A stretch of 64,000 nt of DNA from Bacteroidales bacterium (GCA_017509755.1 JAFWOY010000010.1:1-64000); one strand, 5' to 3'; shown: positions 7,255-16,144, counted from the first letter of the stretch. Numbers and translations: made by a program. The notes: generated by a model from the letters alone, not told the origin.

Positions 7255-10200
7255 TTATGGACGGCCGCCCGGACCGTTGTTGCCGCCGGGGCCACTGTTG
7301 CCGCCGGAATAAGTTGATAGAGAGACGGAGCTGCCGCCGGAAATGCCGGAAGTTGCCCAAATACCGTTGCAGTACGTCGCACTGCCGACACTGACGCCCT
7401 TGTAGCCTTTAGAAAGCGACGGGGCCGAAACCACGACACTGGAGCATCCGCTCGGCGCCTTGAAGGCCGCGATGTAGGAACTGCCGTTATGCAGTGCATT
7501 CCAGTTGCCGGCCGTACAGCTCATCGTATAGCAGGTCTGGGAGAGGGATGCTCCGCTTTCAATGCCGCCATAGGCGACAACCGTCGCACCGCTGTTGATA
7601 TACAGCTTGTAACTGTCCTCCGTATTGGCATCCAGGGCGACTTCGGGATTGCCGGCCGTCGTGACGGCGAACACATAACCGCCTGAGATCTTGAAGTCAT
7701 GGTTGGCGTCCATCGCGTCGTTGGCCGATGAGAACGCATACACGTAACCGCCGGTGATATTCATTTCTCCCTGGCAGTTGATGGCGTCATCGCCGGTGGA
7801 GTAGGAATACAGTTCTCCGCCGCTGATTGTCAGATTGCCTTTGGCCTCGACGCCTTCACTCTTGGCTGCGGAAACGACAATGCTGCCGCCGCTGATCTTC
7901 AGATTGCCGGCATAACCGGTGACGCGGTTGCCGCTCTTGGTAACCCAGCCGATTTTGATGCCCTTGCAGGAGACATCGTTCGACTCGCTACCCGTCGTCG
8001 TAATCTTGAGCGTGCCGCCGCTGATGTAGCTGTCGGAGAGCGTGTGGCTGGTCGCGTCGTAGTCATAGCTGCCGGCGCTGATGCCCTTGCCGCCCTTGCC
8101 GGAATTGGTGATGGTCACGTTGCCGCCGGTCATCGCAAAGTAGTTGTCTGCCTTGATGCCGGCCGAACCCTTGTACTCGCTGTCGTCGCTGTCGTAAGCC
8201 ACGCCGCCGGAGACCGAAATCGCCGTCGTACCGCCCTCCACGAGGACATAATCATCGGAACCGATGCCTTTTTTCATGGCCGCCTTGGTCGTGATGCTGA
8301 GTGTTCCGTCGGAGAGCTGCACGTATTCCTTGCCGCGAAGGCCGTGTCCGGCGCTGCTGCCGGCCGTAACGGTTACGCTGGGGCTGGCCATCATCCGGAC
8401 ATAGTCATCGGAAACGATACCCGATTTGCTCTGGGCATTGTTTGCCGTCACCGTCAGGGAACCGCTTCCGCTGAAGACAAGTTGTCCTTCGGAGAAGAAG
8501 ACGCCTTTCATGTCTTCGTCACTGCTCGTGGAGTAAGCGGCCGATGAGCCGTCGGCGAGGCTGTTGGTCCCTTCCACATAGACGAAGGTCCGCTTGCCGC
8601 TCTGATTGTTGATGGCGGCACCTGCCGTATTCGTCAGCGAGAGGCCGCTCAGCCAGATGGCCTGCTTCTTCGGACTGTATAACTTGAAGAAACCGTCGGA
8701 AGCCGTACCCGTCAGCTTGTAGGCCACATTTTCCGATCCGGAATACGTGATGGTCACCTGATTGCCGCTGGTCGTAACCTTGAAGACATCGGACACGGCG
8801 GAATAGCCGCTAACCGAAGCGCCGCCGGACGAATAAGTGACCGTGATCAGCCGGGTAAAGCTTGTATTGGAGATATCATCGTCCGATGCGCTGTCGCCGG
8901 CCGAAGGGAAGGTGGTCGTCACGGCGCCGTCGTCGGCCGATGAGGTAACGTTAAGCACATAGGAATCCGAGGCCGCCTTGTAGTTGGAATCTCCTTCGAA
9001 AGTGGCGGAAATCGTCGTGGAGCCCGCCGCCTTGAGCGTAATGGCCCCGGTAGAAGCATTGACCGTCGCAACGGAAGTATTGGACGAAGCATAGGAAATG
9101 CTGATGCCCGCGTCGGAAGGATCGATGGCCAGCGTCGGGAACGTGTTGCTGTCTTCCAGGGAAGCCGTGAAGGTAGCGGCCGACCAGCTCAACGACAGCT
9201 CGTGTTTGACAACCTTGAGGGTATAATATGCACTTCCGGCCTCATAGACATCGCTCGCCTCCGAAGTCGCGTAGATGGCCGTCGTCCCGGCGCCGACCAG
9301 CGTGATCTTTCCGTCCGCATCAACGGTCGCCACATCCGTATTGGAAGAGGAATAGCTGACGCTCAAGCCATTTGCATTATTGAGCGTGGGATAGCTGTTT
9401 TCCGAAGAAGCCAGGGTCGCCGTATAACTGGTCTCCGACCAGCTCAGGCCAGCCGCCACCCGGCTCACCGTAAGCGTATAAGCTGCAGTTCCTGCCGCGT
9501 ATTCATCGGTCGCGGCGGACGATGCCGTGATGGTTGCGGAGCCCGCGCCCTTGAGGGTAATGACGCCGTCAGCCGCAATGGCGGCCACATCGCTGTTGCT
9601 GGACACATAGGTAACGCTCAGTCCATGGGGATTGTTGAGGGTCGGAAAACTGTTGCCGCCCCCCATCGAGGCATTGTACGAAGCGGCGGACCAGGAGAGG
9701 TCAGCGCTCTTGAGCGTACTTTCCTTGGTCACGACAGTCAACGTATAGAAGGCGCTGCACGCTTCATGCGTCTCCGTTGCTTCGGATGCGGCCGTAATCG
9801 TAGCCGATCCTTCACCGATGAGGGTGACCGTTCCGTCCGTCGCGATGGTCGCTACAGCCGTATTGCTGGACGTATAGGTAACGCTCAGCTTTGCAGGATT
9901 GTTCAGCGTCGGGAAAGTATTGCTTTCTCCCAGGATGGCCTGACAAGTTTCGGCCGACCAGCTGAGCGTCACCGTGGCTTTGTTGACTGTCAAGGCATAG
10001 GATACACTTCCAGCCTCATATTGGGCGCTCTCTGCTGCGCTTGCCGTAATCGTGGCCGTTCCGGCTGCTACCAGGGTTATGGTGCCGTCCGTCGCGATGG
10101 TCGCGACGGATTCGTTGCTGGATGCGTAGGTGATGGTCTGGTTGCCGGGATTGCTCAGCGTCGGGAAACTGTTGTCGGCGCCGATGGTGGCCGTACAACT

Positions 10201-10602
10201 TTCGGCCGACCAGGCAAGCCCCGACGCGGCTTTTACGACCGTCAGCGTGTAGGACGCACTGGAAGCGGCATAGGCGGATGTCTCCGCAGAGGATGCCGTG
10301 ATCGTGGCCGTACCGGCGGCCACCAGGGTCAAAGACCCGTTGCCGGCGATCGTGGCCACTTCCGTATCGCTGGAAGAGAAAGTCACCGCTACGCCGTAGG
10401 AATTGGTCAGGCTAGGGAAACTGTTGCTCGCCCCGAGCGTCGCCTCGCAGGAACTCGCACTCCATTTGAGTTCTGGATCGACCAGCGTCGTGCTTGATCC
10501 GCCTTCCGAATCCGAGATGACTTCAATGACATCTCCGACGCAGTTGCCGGCCAGCAGGGCCGCTGCCACGATGGACAAGGCAAATAGGATACGCTGCTTC
10601 AT
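7255..10602 (-). CDS. Large secreted protein: six Big_2-like domains plus DUF4353 carbohydrate-binding beta-helix
   Basis: 1115 residues. A signal peptide ends near LLAGNC, a poor lipobox, so lipidation is uncertain. Residues about 45-560 are six tandem Ig-like (Big_2) units of about 83 residues, each with the pattern NxFPTLNNPxGLSVTY followed by SSNxxVATI and ATITAS. Residues about 570-1090 form a DUF4353-type beta-helix rich in Asp and Gly turns (SSANDAMDANHDFKISGG, SDDYVLVEGG). The C-terminus is a low-complexity Gly/Pro/Asn tail (GGNSGPGGNNGPGGRP). The layout suggests a stalked surface adhesin or matrix protein. It is paralogous over its second half to the 592-residue protein encoded two genes upstream. 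No catalytic motif is visible. The stop of the preceding gene is one base from this start. Confidence 0.78.
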   Translation of the reverse strand: MKQRILFALSIVAAALLAGNCVGDVIEVISDSEGGSSTTLVDPELKWSASSCEATLGASNSFPSLTNSYGVAVTFSSSDTEVATIAGNGSLTLVAAGTATITASSAETSAYAASSASYTLTVVKAASGLAWSAESCTATIGADNSFPTLSNPGNQTITYASSNESVATIATDGTITLVAAGTATITASAAESAQYEAGSVSYALTVNKATVTLSWSAETCQAILGESNTFPTLNNPAKLSVTYTSSNTAVATIATDGTVTLIGEGSATITAASEATETHEACSAFYTLTVVTKESTLKSADLSWSAASYNASMGGGNSFPTLNNPHGLSVTYVSSNSDVAAIAADGVITLKGAGSATITASSAATDEYAAGTAAYTLTVSRVAAGLSWSETSYTATLASSENSYPTLNNANGLSVSYSSSNTDVATVDADGKITLVGAGTTAIYATSEASDVYEAGSAYYTLKVVKHELSLSWSAATFTASLEDSNTFPTLAIDPSDAGISISYASSNTSVATVNASTGAITLKAAGSTTISATFEGDSNYKAASDSYVLNVTSSADDGAVTTTFPSAGDSASDDDISNTSFTRLITVTYSSGGASVSGYSAVSDVFKVTTSGNQVTITYSGSENVAYKLTGTASDGFFKLYSPKKQAIWLSGLSLTNTAGAAINNQSGKRTFVYVEGTNSLADGSSAAYSTSSDEDMKGVFFSEGQLVFSGSGSLTVTANNAQSKSGIVSDDYVRMMASPSVTVTAGSSAGHGLRGKEYVQLSDGTLSITTKAAMKKGIGSDDYVLVEGGTTAISVSGGVAYDSDDSEYKGSAGIKADNYFAMTGGNVTITNSGKGGKGISAGSYDYDATSHTLSDSYISGGTLKITTTGSESNDVSCKGIKIGWVTKSGNRVTGYAGNLKISGGSIVVSAAKSEGVEAKGNLTISGGELYSYSTGDDAINCQGEMNITGGYVYAFSSANDAMDANHDFKISGGYVFAVTTAGNPEVALDANTEDSYKLYINSGATVVAYGGIESGASLSQTCYTMSCTAGNWNALHNGSSYIAAFKAPSGCSSVVVSAPSLSKGYKGVSVGSATYCNGIWATSGISGGSSVSLSTYSGGNSGPGGNNGPGGRP

Positions 10603-10603
10603 C

Positions 10604-11020
10604 TTACTCTTCCTCCATCAGATATTCGTATTGTTTGGTCGTGATCAGCTTGCCTTTCGCGTTGTAGGTATAGGTGACTTTTTTGCGGCCGAATTCGTTG
10701 AACTCGGATTTCTTGATGTTGACCAGACGGTTGCGCTCGTCATAGATCAGTTCGCGGGTCTGCCGGCCGGCGGCATCGTACTCCCAGCGCTTGCGCCATT
10801 TCTGACTGGAGCCGCTGTACTCGATCTCCTCGATCTTCCGGCCGGCGGCATTGAAGGTGGTGACGTGGTCGAGGACTTTGGCATTGGTCTTCATGTCCGT
10901 ATTCCATTCCTTGATCACCAGGTTCTTTTTGTTGATCGGTTTCTTCTCCTGTGCCGTCAGCAAAGGCATGGCTGCCACAAGTAGCGATGTCAGCAGGAAT
11001 GCAATTTTTATCTTTTTCAT
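10604..11020 (-). CDS. Small secreted protein with short YD-like repeats
   Basis: 138 residues with a clear signal peptide (MKKIKIAFLLTSLLVAAMPL, cleavage after TAQ). The mature part has four imperfect repeats of the form FNAAGRKIEEIEYSG, YDAAGRQTRELIYD, FNEFGRKKVTYTY and YNAKGKLITTKQY, which resemble single YD/Rhs-like beta-hairpin units. There is no toxin domain. It sits inside the envelope operon between the two beta-helix proteins, so it is probably a periplasmic or surface partner. The specific function is unknown. Confidence 0.65.
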   Translation of the reverse strand: MKKIKIAFLLTSLLVAAMPLLTAQEKKPINKKNLVIKEWNTDMKTNAKVLDHVTTFNAAGRKIEEIEYSGSSQKWRKRWEYDAAGRQTRELIYDERNRLVNIKKSEFNEFGRKKVTYTYNAKGKLITTKQYEYLMEEE

Positions 11021-11086
11021 AGTCAGATATTTATAAATGTCTTTCTGCCCCGGATGGAACAGAAAGACTGTTTTGTTTGTAAAATT

Positions 11087-12865
11087 TTACCAGCCGACGG
11101 GGCCGAAGCCGTTGCCGTTGCCGCCGCTGTAGTTGGAGAGTTTCACCGAGGAGCCACCGCTTAATGCGGGGCCAGACACCGCGTAGCCACCGAACAGTTC
11201 CGTTCCGCCGCTTGTCTTGACGCCCGAACTGAGCGACGGGGTCGAAGGGCCCGAAATGATGAGCGAGTCACCCGCCCGGGCCGGCGTCTTGAAGGCGAAA
11301 GTAGAGGAACCGACAGTCAAGCCGTACCAGGTATTCTGGCTCCAGGACGCGGAATAGCACTTCTGAGAGAGCGAGGCGCCACGCTCCAGGCCGCCGATTG
11401 CGACGAGTGTCCCGCCTTCGACATAAAGTTTATAGCCGTCTTCGGTATTGGCATCCACCGCTACTTCGGCACCGCCGGAACCGATGGCATAGACTACCCC
11501 GCCTTTGATATAGCAATTGCCATTGGAGTCCATGCCGTCGTTGCCTGTGGACCAGGCGAATACGAATCCGTCGGAGATGGTCAGATGACTGCCTGCGTTG
11601 ATGGCGTCATCACTGGAATAGCTGTAGATGACCCCACCTGTGATATCCATGGTTCCCTTCGACTCGATGCCTTCGTGCGACTTGCAACTTACGCTGACCG
11701 AGCCTCCCGAGAAATAGAGATTTCCGTCAAACTTGATGCCTTTGGCTGATACGGAATTGTCGCTGGAAGAACTGCTGCCAGGGCGTCCGCCGGGGCCGAA
11801 GTTGCTGCTCTGGCCGTAATTGGCACCGGTCGTGACCACGGTAACGGAACCGCCTTTGAAATAGCCGTCCGCGTCGCCGCTGATGCCTTTGCCGCCTGTA
11901 CCGGAGTTGGTGATCACGAGCGTGCCGTCCAACATTTCGAACAGTTTATCGGCTTTGACACCCGCCGTACCCGTATATTCACTGTCTTCGCTGTCGTAAG
12001 CAGCGGAGCCAGTTACGCTGATGGTTGTCCGCCCGCCTTCAAAACGGACGAGAGAATCGGAGGTAAAGCCCTTCTTCATGTCGGCTGCCGTGGCTGCCGT
12101 AATCTCGCCGGCTGACACGATGATGGCATCTTTGCCCCGGACTGCGTGACCGCTGCTGGATTTGACCTTCACGGTCGGACTCGACATGAAGCGGACGTAG
12201 TCATCGCTTGTAATACCGGCCTTGCCGCTGGCTTTGACGACCAGACTGCCTTTACCGCAGAAAATGAGCTGTCCTTCGCTGAAGAAAGCGGCCTTTTCAT
12301 CTTCGTCATCAGGCGTTGCCGTATAAGAGGCTCCGTCGGCAAGGGCATTGGCACCCTCAACGATGACGAACGTACGCTTCTTGCTCTGGTTGTTGATGGC
12401 TGCGCCCGATGGATTGGCAAGGCCCAGGCCGCTCAGCCGGATTGCCTGTTTTTTGGAACTGTAGAGCTTGAAAAAACCGTCAGAAGCCGTTCCACTCAAG
12501 TCGTAAACGATGGCTTCCTTGGTCGTGTTGTTGACCGTGACGTGATTGCCGTCCACGGAAACGATGCCGTTCACGTCACCGCTCACGCTCGCCTGGCTGC
12601 CGCCGAAGACGATGGAGATGATGCGGTCGAAAGTCGTCCCCGCAATGTTGTCATCCGAAGGGTCGGCATCGCCGAAATCGTAGGTTGTCGCCGCTGCCGT
12701 ACCGGCAGCGATGATGCTTGTTTCAAAAGTCGATTCACTGACCGGGTCCACGACGAGCCCGCCAGTCAATGAGCCCTCATCGGGCAGGATCTCGTCCCCG
12801 TCTAAATCGATGCATCCGACGGCCAGCCAAGCGGCCACGGACAAAAGGGATAAAAACTGTTTCAT
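11087..12865 (-). CDS. Surface lipoprotein with DUF4353 carbohydrate-binding beta-helix
   Basis: 592 residues. The signal peptide ends in the lipobox LAVGC, and the mature N-terminus CIDLDGDE is acidic, like the Bacteroidetes lipoprotein export signal to the cell surface. Most of the protein is a DUF4353-type right-handed helix with repeated Asp/Gly turns (DDAINAGSHL, STGNDGMDSNGNCYIKGG, VDANTEDGYKLYVEGG). It aligns along its length with the second half of the 1115-residue protein downstream. The tail is Gly-rich (SGGNGNGFGPVGW). It is the first gene of the minus-strand envelope operon, divergent from the LytS-like kinase. The role of DUF4353 is inferred from its name and fold; no ligand is known to me. 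Confidence 0.78.
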   Translation of the reverse strand: MKQFLSLLSVAAWLAVGCIDLDGDEILPDEGSLTGGLVVDPVSESTFETSIIAAGTAAATTYDFGDADPSDDNIAGTTFDRIISIVFGGSQASVSGDVNGIVSVDGNHVTVNNTTKEAIVYDLSGTASDGFFKLYSSKKQAIRLSGLGLANPSGAAINNQSKKRTFVIVEGANALADGASYTATPDDEDEKAAFFSEGQLIFCGKGSLVVKASGKAGITSDDYVRFMSSPTVKVKSSSGHAVRGKDAIIVSAGEITAATAADMKKGFTSDSLVRFEGGRTTISVTGSAAYDSEDSEYTGTAGVKADKLFEMLDGTLVITNSGTGGKGISGDADGYFKGGSVTVVTTGANYGQSSNFGPGGRPGSSSSSDNSVSAKGIKFDGNLYFSGGSVSVSCKSHEGIESKGTMDITGGVIYSYSSDDAINAGSHLTISDGFVFAWSTGNDGMDSNGNCYIKGGVVYAIGSGGAEVAVDANTEDGYKLYVEGGTLVAIGGLERGASLSQKCYSASWSQNTWYGLTVGSSTFAFKTPARAGDSLIISGPSTPSLSSGVKTSGGTELFGGYAVSGPALSGGSSVKLSNYSGGNGNGFGPVGW

Positions 12866-12928
12866 ATCGCGTTGTGATTATTCTCTGCATCATGTTTTTT
12901 TCAAGAATTCAGCCAGTCCGGGAGGTAA

Positions 12929-12962
12929 TTCAACGAACCGGCGGTTTTCTTCAACAAACCGG
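12929..12962. promoter_or_regulatory. Direct repeat pair, candidate LytTR-regulator binding site
   Basis: ttcaacgaaccgg (12929-12941) and ttcaacaaaccgg (12950-12962) match at 12 of 13 bases and start exactly 21 bases apart, two helical turns. LytTR response regulators characteristically bind two direct repeats with this spacing. The pair lies in the 143-base gap between the divergent envelope operon and the kinase gene, so it could control both. Confidence 0.55.
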
Positions 12963-12985
12963 AAGGAAAGCCCGGGAATTATCCG

Positions 12986-12993
12986 TACATTTG
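12986..12993 (+). promoter_or_regulatory. -7 promoter element for the LytS/LytTR operon
   Basis: TACATTTG matches TAnnTTTG exactly and is 15 bases ahead of the ATG at 13009. This supports that start over in-frame upstream codons that would overlap the divergent gene. Confidence 0.65.
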
Positions 12994-13008
12994 CAGAAAA
13001 GAAGCGTG

Positions 13009-13941
13009 ATGAGCAGCGAAACAGTCTTGCGGATCCTGCCGTTTGTGGTCCTGTTCCTGGTCCACCATTTCGTGCTGGCGCCCCTGCTGCCGAAACGGAA
13101 AGTTCTGTATGGAATCCTGACGGCGTTGCTGCTGGGCCTCTTCGCTTTCTGGTGTTTTTGGGGCGGGCACAAGCCGCCGATGCCGCCCGAGTTACGGGGT
13201 CCTGATCCGGGTGGTCACGGGCCTCTCCGGCCTGAGTGGATGGAGCTGGCGCTCGGCATCCTGCTTGTCGCCGGTGACTGGGGCCTGGTGGCCTACCGGC
13301 GGATGAAGCAAAACGAACGGAAACTGGAGCAGCTCCGGGCGGAAAACCTGCACCAGCAACTGGAAGCCCTCCGCTTCCAGATCAATCCGCATTTCTTCAT
13401 GAATACGCTCAATAATATCCAGTCGCTCATCCTCACCGATCCGGACAAAGCGACCGAGGTTGTCAACGAATTCTCCAAGCTGATGCGGATAGTCCTCTAT
13501 GAAGGAAACGGCCCCACCATCCCCCTCTCCCGGGAAATCGAATACCTGAAGCATTATATCGCCCTGATGCGCCTGCGTTATCCGGAATCCGTCCGCATCG
13601 AGACTGAATTCCCGGATAAAACCGGCAGCGCCGTCGTTCCGCCGCTGCTGATGGCATCCTTTGCTGAAAATGCCTTCAAGCACGGCATCAGCTACGACAG
13701 CGCCTCGTTCGTCAAGTTGCGCGTCACCGAAGAGGAAGGGCACCTGATCTTCCTCTGCAGCAACAGCAGCCATCCTGGCAAAGCGGAAGCCCAACATGGG
13801 CTGGGACTGGACAATATCCGCAAACGGCTGGAACTATTGTACGGAACCGACTACACGCTGCGTACCGAAACACAGGACGGCACGTATGATGTCGTCCTGG
13901 CCATACCCACAAATCCAACCCAATTGATGGCTACCGAATGA
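13009..13941 (+). CDS. LytS/YehU-type sensor histidine kinase
   Basis: 310 residues from the ATG at 13009. Three membrane segments occur in the first 95 residues (about 5-25, 32-51, 79-96), the middle loop being Pro/Gly-rich (HKPPMPPELRGPDPGGHGP). A short coiled coil (KLEQLRAENLHQQLEALRFQ) leads into the His_kinase box with phospho-acceptor His128 in INPHFFMNTLNNIQ. The ATPase domain follows with FAENAFKHGI (N box) and GLGLDNIRKRLELLYG (G box). This short-sensor 5TM-lacking architecture is common in Bacteroidetes. It overlaps the response regulator gene by four bases (ATGA) and is divergent from the envelope operon, its most likely target. Confidence 0.9.
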   Translation: MSSETVLRILPFVVLFLVHHFVLAPLLPKRKVLYGILTALLLGLFAFWCFWGGHKPPMPPELRGPDPGGHGPLRPEWMELALGILLVAGDWGLVAYRRMKQNERKLEQLRAENLHQQLEALRFQINPHFFMNTLNNIQSLILTDPDKATEVVNEFSKLMRIVLYEGNGPTIPLSREIEYLKHYIALMRLRYPESVRIETEFPDKTGSAVVPPLLMASFAENAFKHGISYDSASFVKLRVTEEEGHLIFLCSNSSHPGKAEAQHGLGLDNIRKRLELLYGTDYTLRTETQDGTYDVVLAIPTNPTQLMATE

Positions 13942-14630
13942 TCCAGCTCATCGCTATCGACGACGAACCTCTGGCGCTCCGCCTGCTGGAAGTCTATATC
14001 CAAAAGACGCCGGGACTGACGTTGCTGGCATCCTGCCACAGTGCCCGCGAAGCCGTGCCCTGGCTGGACAAGGCCGATGCGCTCCTGATCGACATCAATA
14101 TGCCGGACCTGAGCGGCATGGACTTCGTCCGTTCGCTTGAAGAGCCTCCGTTGGTCATTTTCACGACGGCTTATGCCGAATATGCTGTGGATGGTTTCCG
14201 GGTGAATGCGGTAGATTACCTGCTAAAGCCATTCACGCTGGCCGAATTCCAGCAAGCCATCCGCAAACTGGAAGAGCGGATGGCGGTCCGTCAGCTGGAC
14301 AAACGGACCGATGACGGGATCCTGCGGCTTTCTTCCGCCCACCGCAGTATCCAGCTGGACACGAACCGGATCCGTTACATAGAAGGCATGGGCGAATATC
14401 TCAAAATCCATCTGGACGGGGAAGCGGTGCCGATGATCCTCCTGTACCGGATGAAGAATCTGCAGGAAGAACTGCCCAAAGACCGCTTCCAGCGCATCCA
14501 CAAGTCATATATTATTCCCGTATCCCGGGTACGCGAGGCGAAGCGCAATGCCGTTACGCTCGCAGATGGAACCACACTTCCGGTCGGCGAGTCGTACCTG
14601 GAAGCGTTTCGGGCACGATTTTCCCTGTAA
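13938..14630 (+). CDS. LytTR-family response regulator
   Basis: 230 residues. The receiver domain (1-115) has the acidic pair in IAIDDEP, phospho-acceptor Asp52 in LLIDINMPDLSG, the switch Thr in VIFTTAYAEYAVDGF and Lys in YLLKPF. A C-terminal LytTR DNA-binding domain (about 125-230) includes IRYIEGMGEYLKIHLDG and FQRIHKSYIIPVSRV. Translation is coupled to the kinase gene. The direct repeats at 12929-12962 have the spacing such regulators bind, so the envelope operon and this operon itself are the probable targets. Confidence 0.9.
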   Translation: MIQLIAIDDEPLALRLLEVYIQKTPGLTLLASCHSAREAVPWLDKADALLIDINMPDLSGMDFVRSLEEPPLVIFTTAYAEYAVDGFRVNAVDYLLKPFTLAEFQQAIRKLEERMAVRQLDKRTDDGILRLSSAHRSIQLDTNRIRYIEGMGEYLKIHLDGEAVPMILLYRMKNLQEELPKDRFQRIHKSYIIPVSRVREAKRNAVTLADGTTLPVGESYLEAFRARFSL

Positions 14631-14641
14631 TTGTGCTTGTT

Positions 14642-15397
14642 ATGAAAAGGATTGCCGTCTTTATCATGTTTCTGCTGCTGGCCGGATCCCCCATCGGTGC
14701 CCAGCAACTTTACAACATGAGTTTTGACCACTGGTCGAAGAAGGGACGCGAATGGCTCCCCTGGGGAAAAGATGCGCCGGCCAGCCAGCAAATCTGGGGC
14801 TCGGCCAATCACGGCCTGAGCCTATTGGGGGTCAATGGAGCTGAGCCGGAAGATGAAATCGTGGCGGTCCAGGGACCCGGCAAGCGGGCGGCCAAACTCC
14901 ACAGCGAAAAGGTGGTCTGGGCCTTTGCGGCAGGCAGCATTTTCGTGGGTTCTTTCGTGAAACTGATCGGCTTCAGCGGCGCGGAGATCACGTGGGGGAC
15001 ACCGTTCACGGCACGACCCTCCTCGCTAAGCGGCTACTGGTACTATCTTCCCCAGCCTATTGACCATGTGAAACCGCCGTATGAGGCATTAAAAGGTCAG
15101 ATGGACATAGCCCGCGTCGAGGTCCTGCTCACTGACTGGGACGAGGCCATCCATTTGCGCAGCGGCAAAAAAGATCCGTTCGATGCGGAGAACGATCCCA
15201 GCGTCATCGGACGGGGTGTCCTGCTCATCGAACGGAATACGGGCGGTTACGTGCCGTTTACCATTCCGATTGTCTATCGGGACAACCGGACGCCCAAACA
15301 AGTAACCATTGTCTGCACCGCCAGCATTTACGGCGGAGCTTTTACGGGCGGGGACGGAAGTATCCTTTATCTGGACGAATTCCGCTTCAATTACTAG
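14642..15397 (+). CDS. PCMD-domain secreted protein
   Basis: 251 residues from MKRIAVF (an ATG three codons upstream is also possible). The signal peptide is MKRIAVFIMFLLLAGSPIGA with cleavage near QQ. The mature protein matches the PCMD family (putative carbohydrate metabolism domain): GSIFVGSFVKL, ITWGTPFTARPSSLSGYWYY, an internal VLLTDWDEAI and the closing GDGSILYLDEFRF. The family has a jelly-roll-like fold and is usually secreted; its ligand is unproven. It follows the response regulator by two to eleven bases and so is part of the two-component operon. It may be a sensor accessory or a structural product of the same surface system. Confidence 0.72.
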   Translation: MKRIAVFIMFLLLAGSPIGAQQLYNMSFDHWSKKGREWLPWGKDAPASQQIWGSANHGLSLLGVNGAEPEDEIVAVQGPGKRAAKLHSEKVVWAFAAGSIFVGSFVKLIGFSGAEITWGTPFTARPSSLSGYWYYLPQPIDHVKPPYEALKGQMDIARVEVLLTDWDEAIHLRSGKKDPFDAENDPSVIGRGVLLIERNTGGYVPFTIPIVYRDNRTPKQVTIVCTASIYGGAFTGGDGSILYLDEFRFNY

Positions 15398-15401
15398 TAC
15401 G

Positions 15402-16064
15402 CTAGCGCTTGAACCACTCCAGGCACTTCGCGCAGAGGGCGGCGATGCTTTCCCAGTCGCCGGCGGCGACTTTGTCTTTCGGGAATAGTTTCGAACCCAT
15501 ACCGACGGCGGTAACGCCGGAGGCAGCCCATGCCGAAAGGTTCTCTTCGGTCGGCTCGACCGCGCCAGTAGCCATGACCATGGCCCACGGCAGCGGGGCC
15601 AGGATGTTCTTCACAAAAGCGGGACCGCCAACTGTACCGGCGGGGAACACTTTCACGAGGTCGCAACCCAGTTCCATGGCATGCACGATTTCGGTTACCG
15701 TGCCGCAACCCGGGCTGTAGGGAACTCCCCGGCGATTGGCCACTTGGACGACTTCCTCTGACATACAGGGCGACACCAGGAAATCGGCGCCCAACTGCAT
15801 ATACAGGACCGCTGTCGGCGCATCGAGGATCGTCCCGGCACCGAACGCCATCTCCGGGCATTCTTTGCGGGCAAACTCGATGACATCGCGGAACACCCGA
15901 TGGGCGCCGTCTCCGCGGTTGGTGAACTCAAAGGCGCGGATGCCGCCGTCGTAGCAAGCCTTGACCACCTGCTTCGTCACTTCCGCATCCGCATTGTAAA
16001 ACACCGGAACAATCCCTGTCGTCCGGATCAGATTGATCGTATCGATCTTCTTGAACTTTGCCAT
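15402..16064 (-). CDS. eda: 2-dehydro-3-deoxyphosphogluconate (KDPG) aldolase
   Basis: 220 residues from MAKFKKIDTIN. A class I aldolase barrel that splits KDPG into pyruvate and glyceraldehyde-3-phosphate in the cytoplasm, the last step of the locus. Typical segments are GIVPVFYNAD, the Glu-containing AFEFTNRGD, FGAGTIL, FLVSPCMSEEV, YSPGCGTVTEI and the Schiff-base lysine region CDLVKVFPAGTVGGPAFVKN. The N-terminal NADAEVTKQVVKACYDGGIR is Bacteroidetes-like. It is separated from kdgK by 136 bases containing a dyad and a possible promoter, so it may have its own transcript. It converges on the PCMD gene with only four bases between stops. Confidence 0.92.
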   Translation of the reverse strand: MAKFKKIDTINLIRTTGIVPVFYNADAEVTKQVVKACYDGGIRAFEFTNRGDGAHRVFRDVIEFARKECPEMAFGAGTILDAPTAVLYMQLGADFLVSPCMSEEVVQVANRRGVPYSPGCGTVTEIVHAMELGCDLVKVFPAGTVGGPAFVKNILAPLPWAMVMATGAVEPTEENLSAWAASGVTAVGMGSKLFPKDKVAAGDWESIAALCAKCLEWFKR

Positions 16065-16086
16065 AGGAATCAATTATTCTTATTTA

Positions 16087-16144
16087 TAAATGTATGCCTC
16101 TTATGAGCCGAGGGTGGCTACATCTTTTTTTAAACATACATTTA
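16087..16144. promoter_or_regulatory. Dyad and possible promoter upstream of eda
   Basis: taaatgtatg (16087-16096) and catacattta (16135-16144) are exact 10-bp inverted copies with centres about 48 bases apart. The first overlaps TACATTTA on the minus strand, near the -7 consensus and about 22 bases from the eda start. Between them is the 15-mer shared with the 4721-4855 element (16106-16120). A regulator binding both half-sites could set eda expression apart from the main operon. Confidence 0.45.

Noticed and set aside
12769..13008. N-terminal extension of the LytS-type kinase
   Set aside because: It would overlap the divergent lipoprotein gene and contain the kinase's own -7 element. The ATG at 13009 fits promoter and membrane topology.
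16106..16131. Plus-strand intrinsic terminator
   Set aside because: A short agcc/ggct hairpin with T-rich sequence after it exists, but no plus-strand gene reads toward it and the stem is only four to five pairs.
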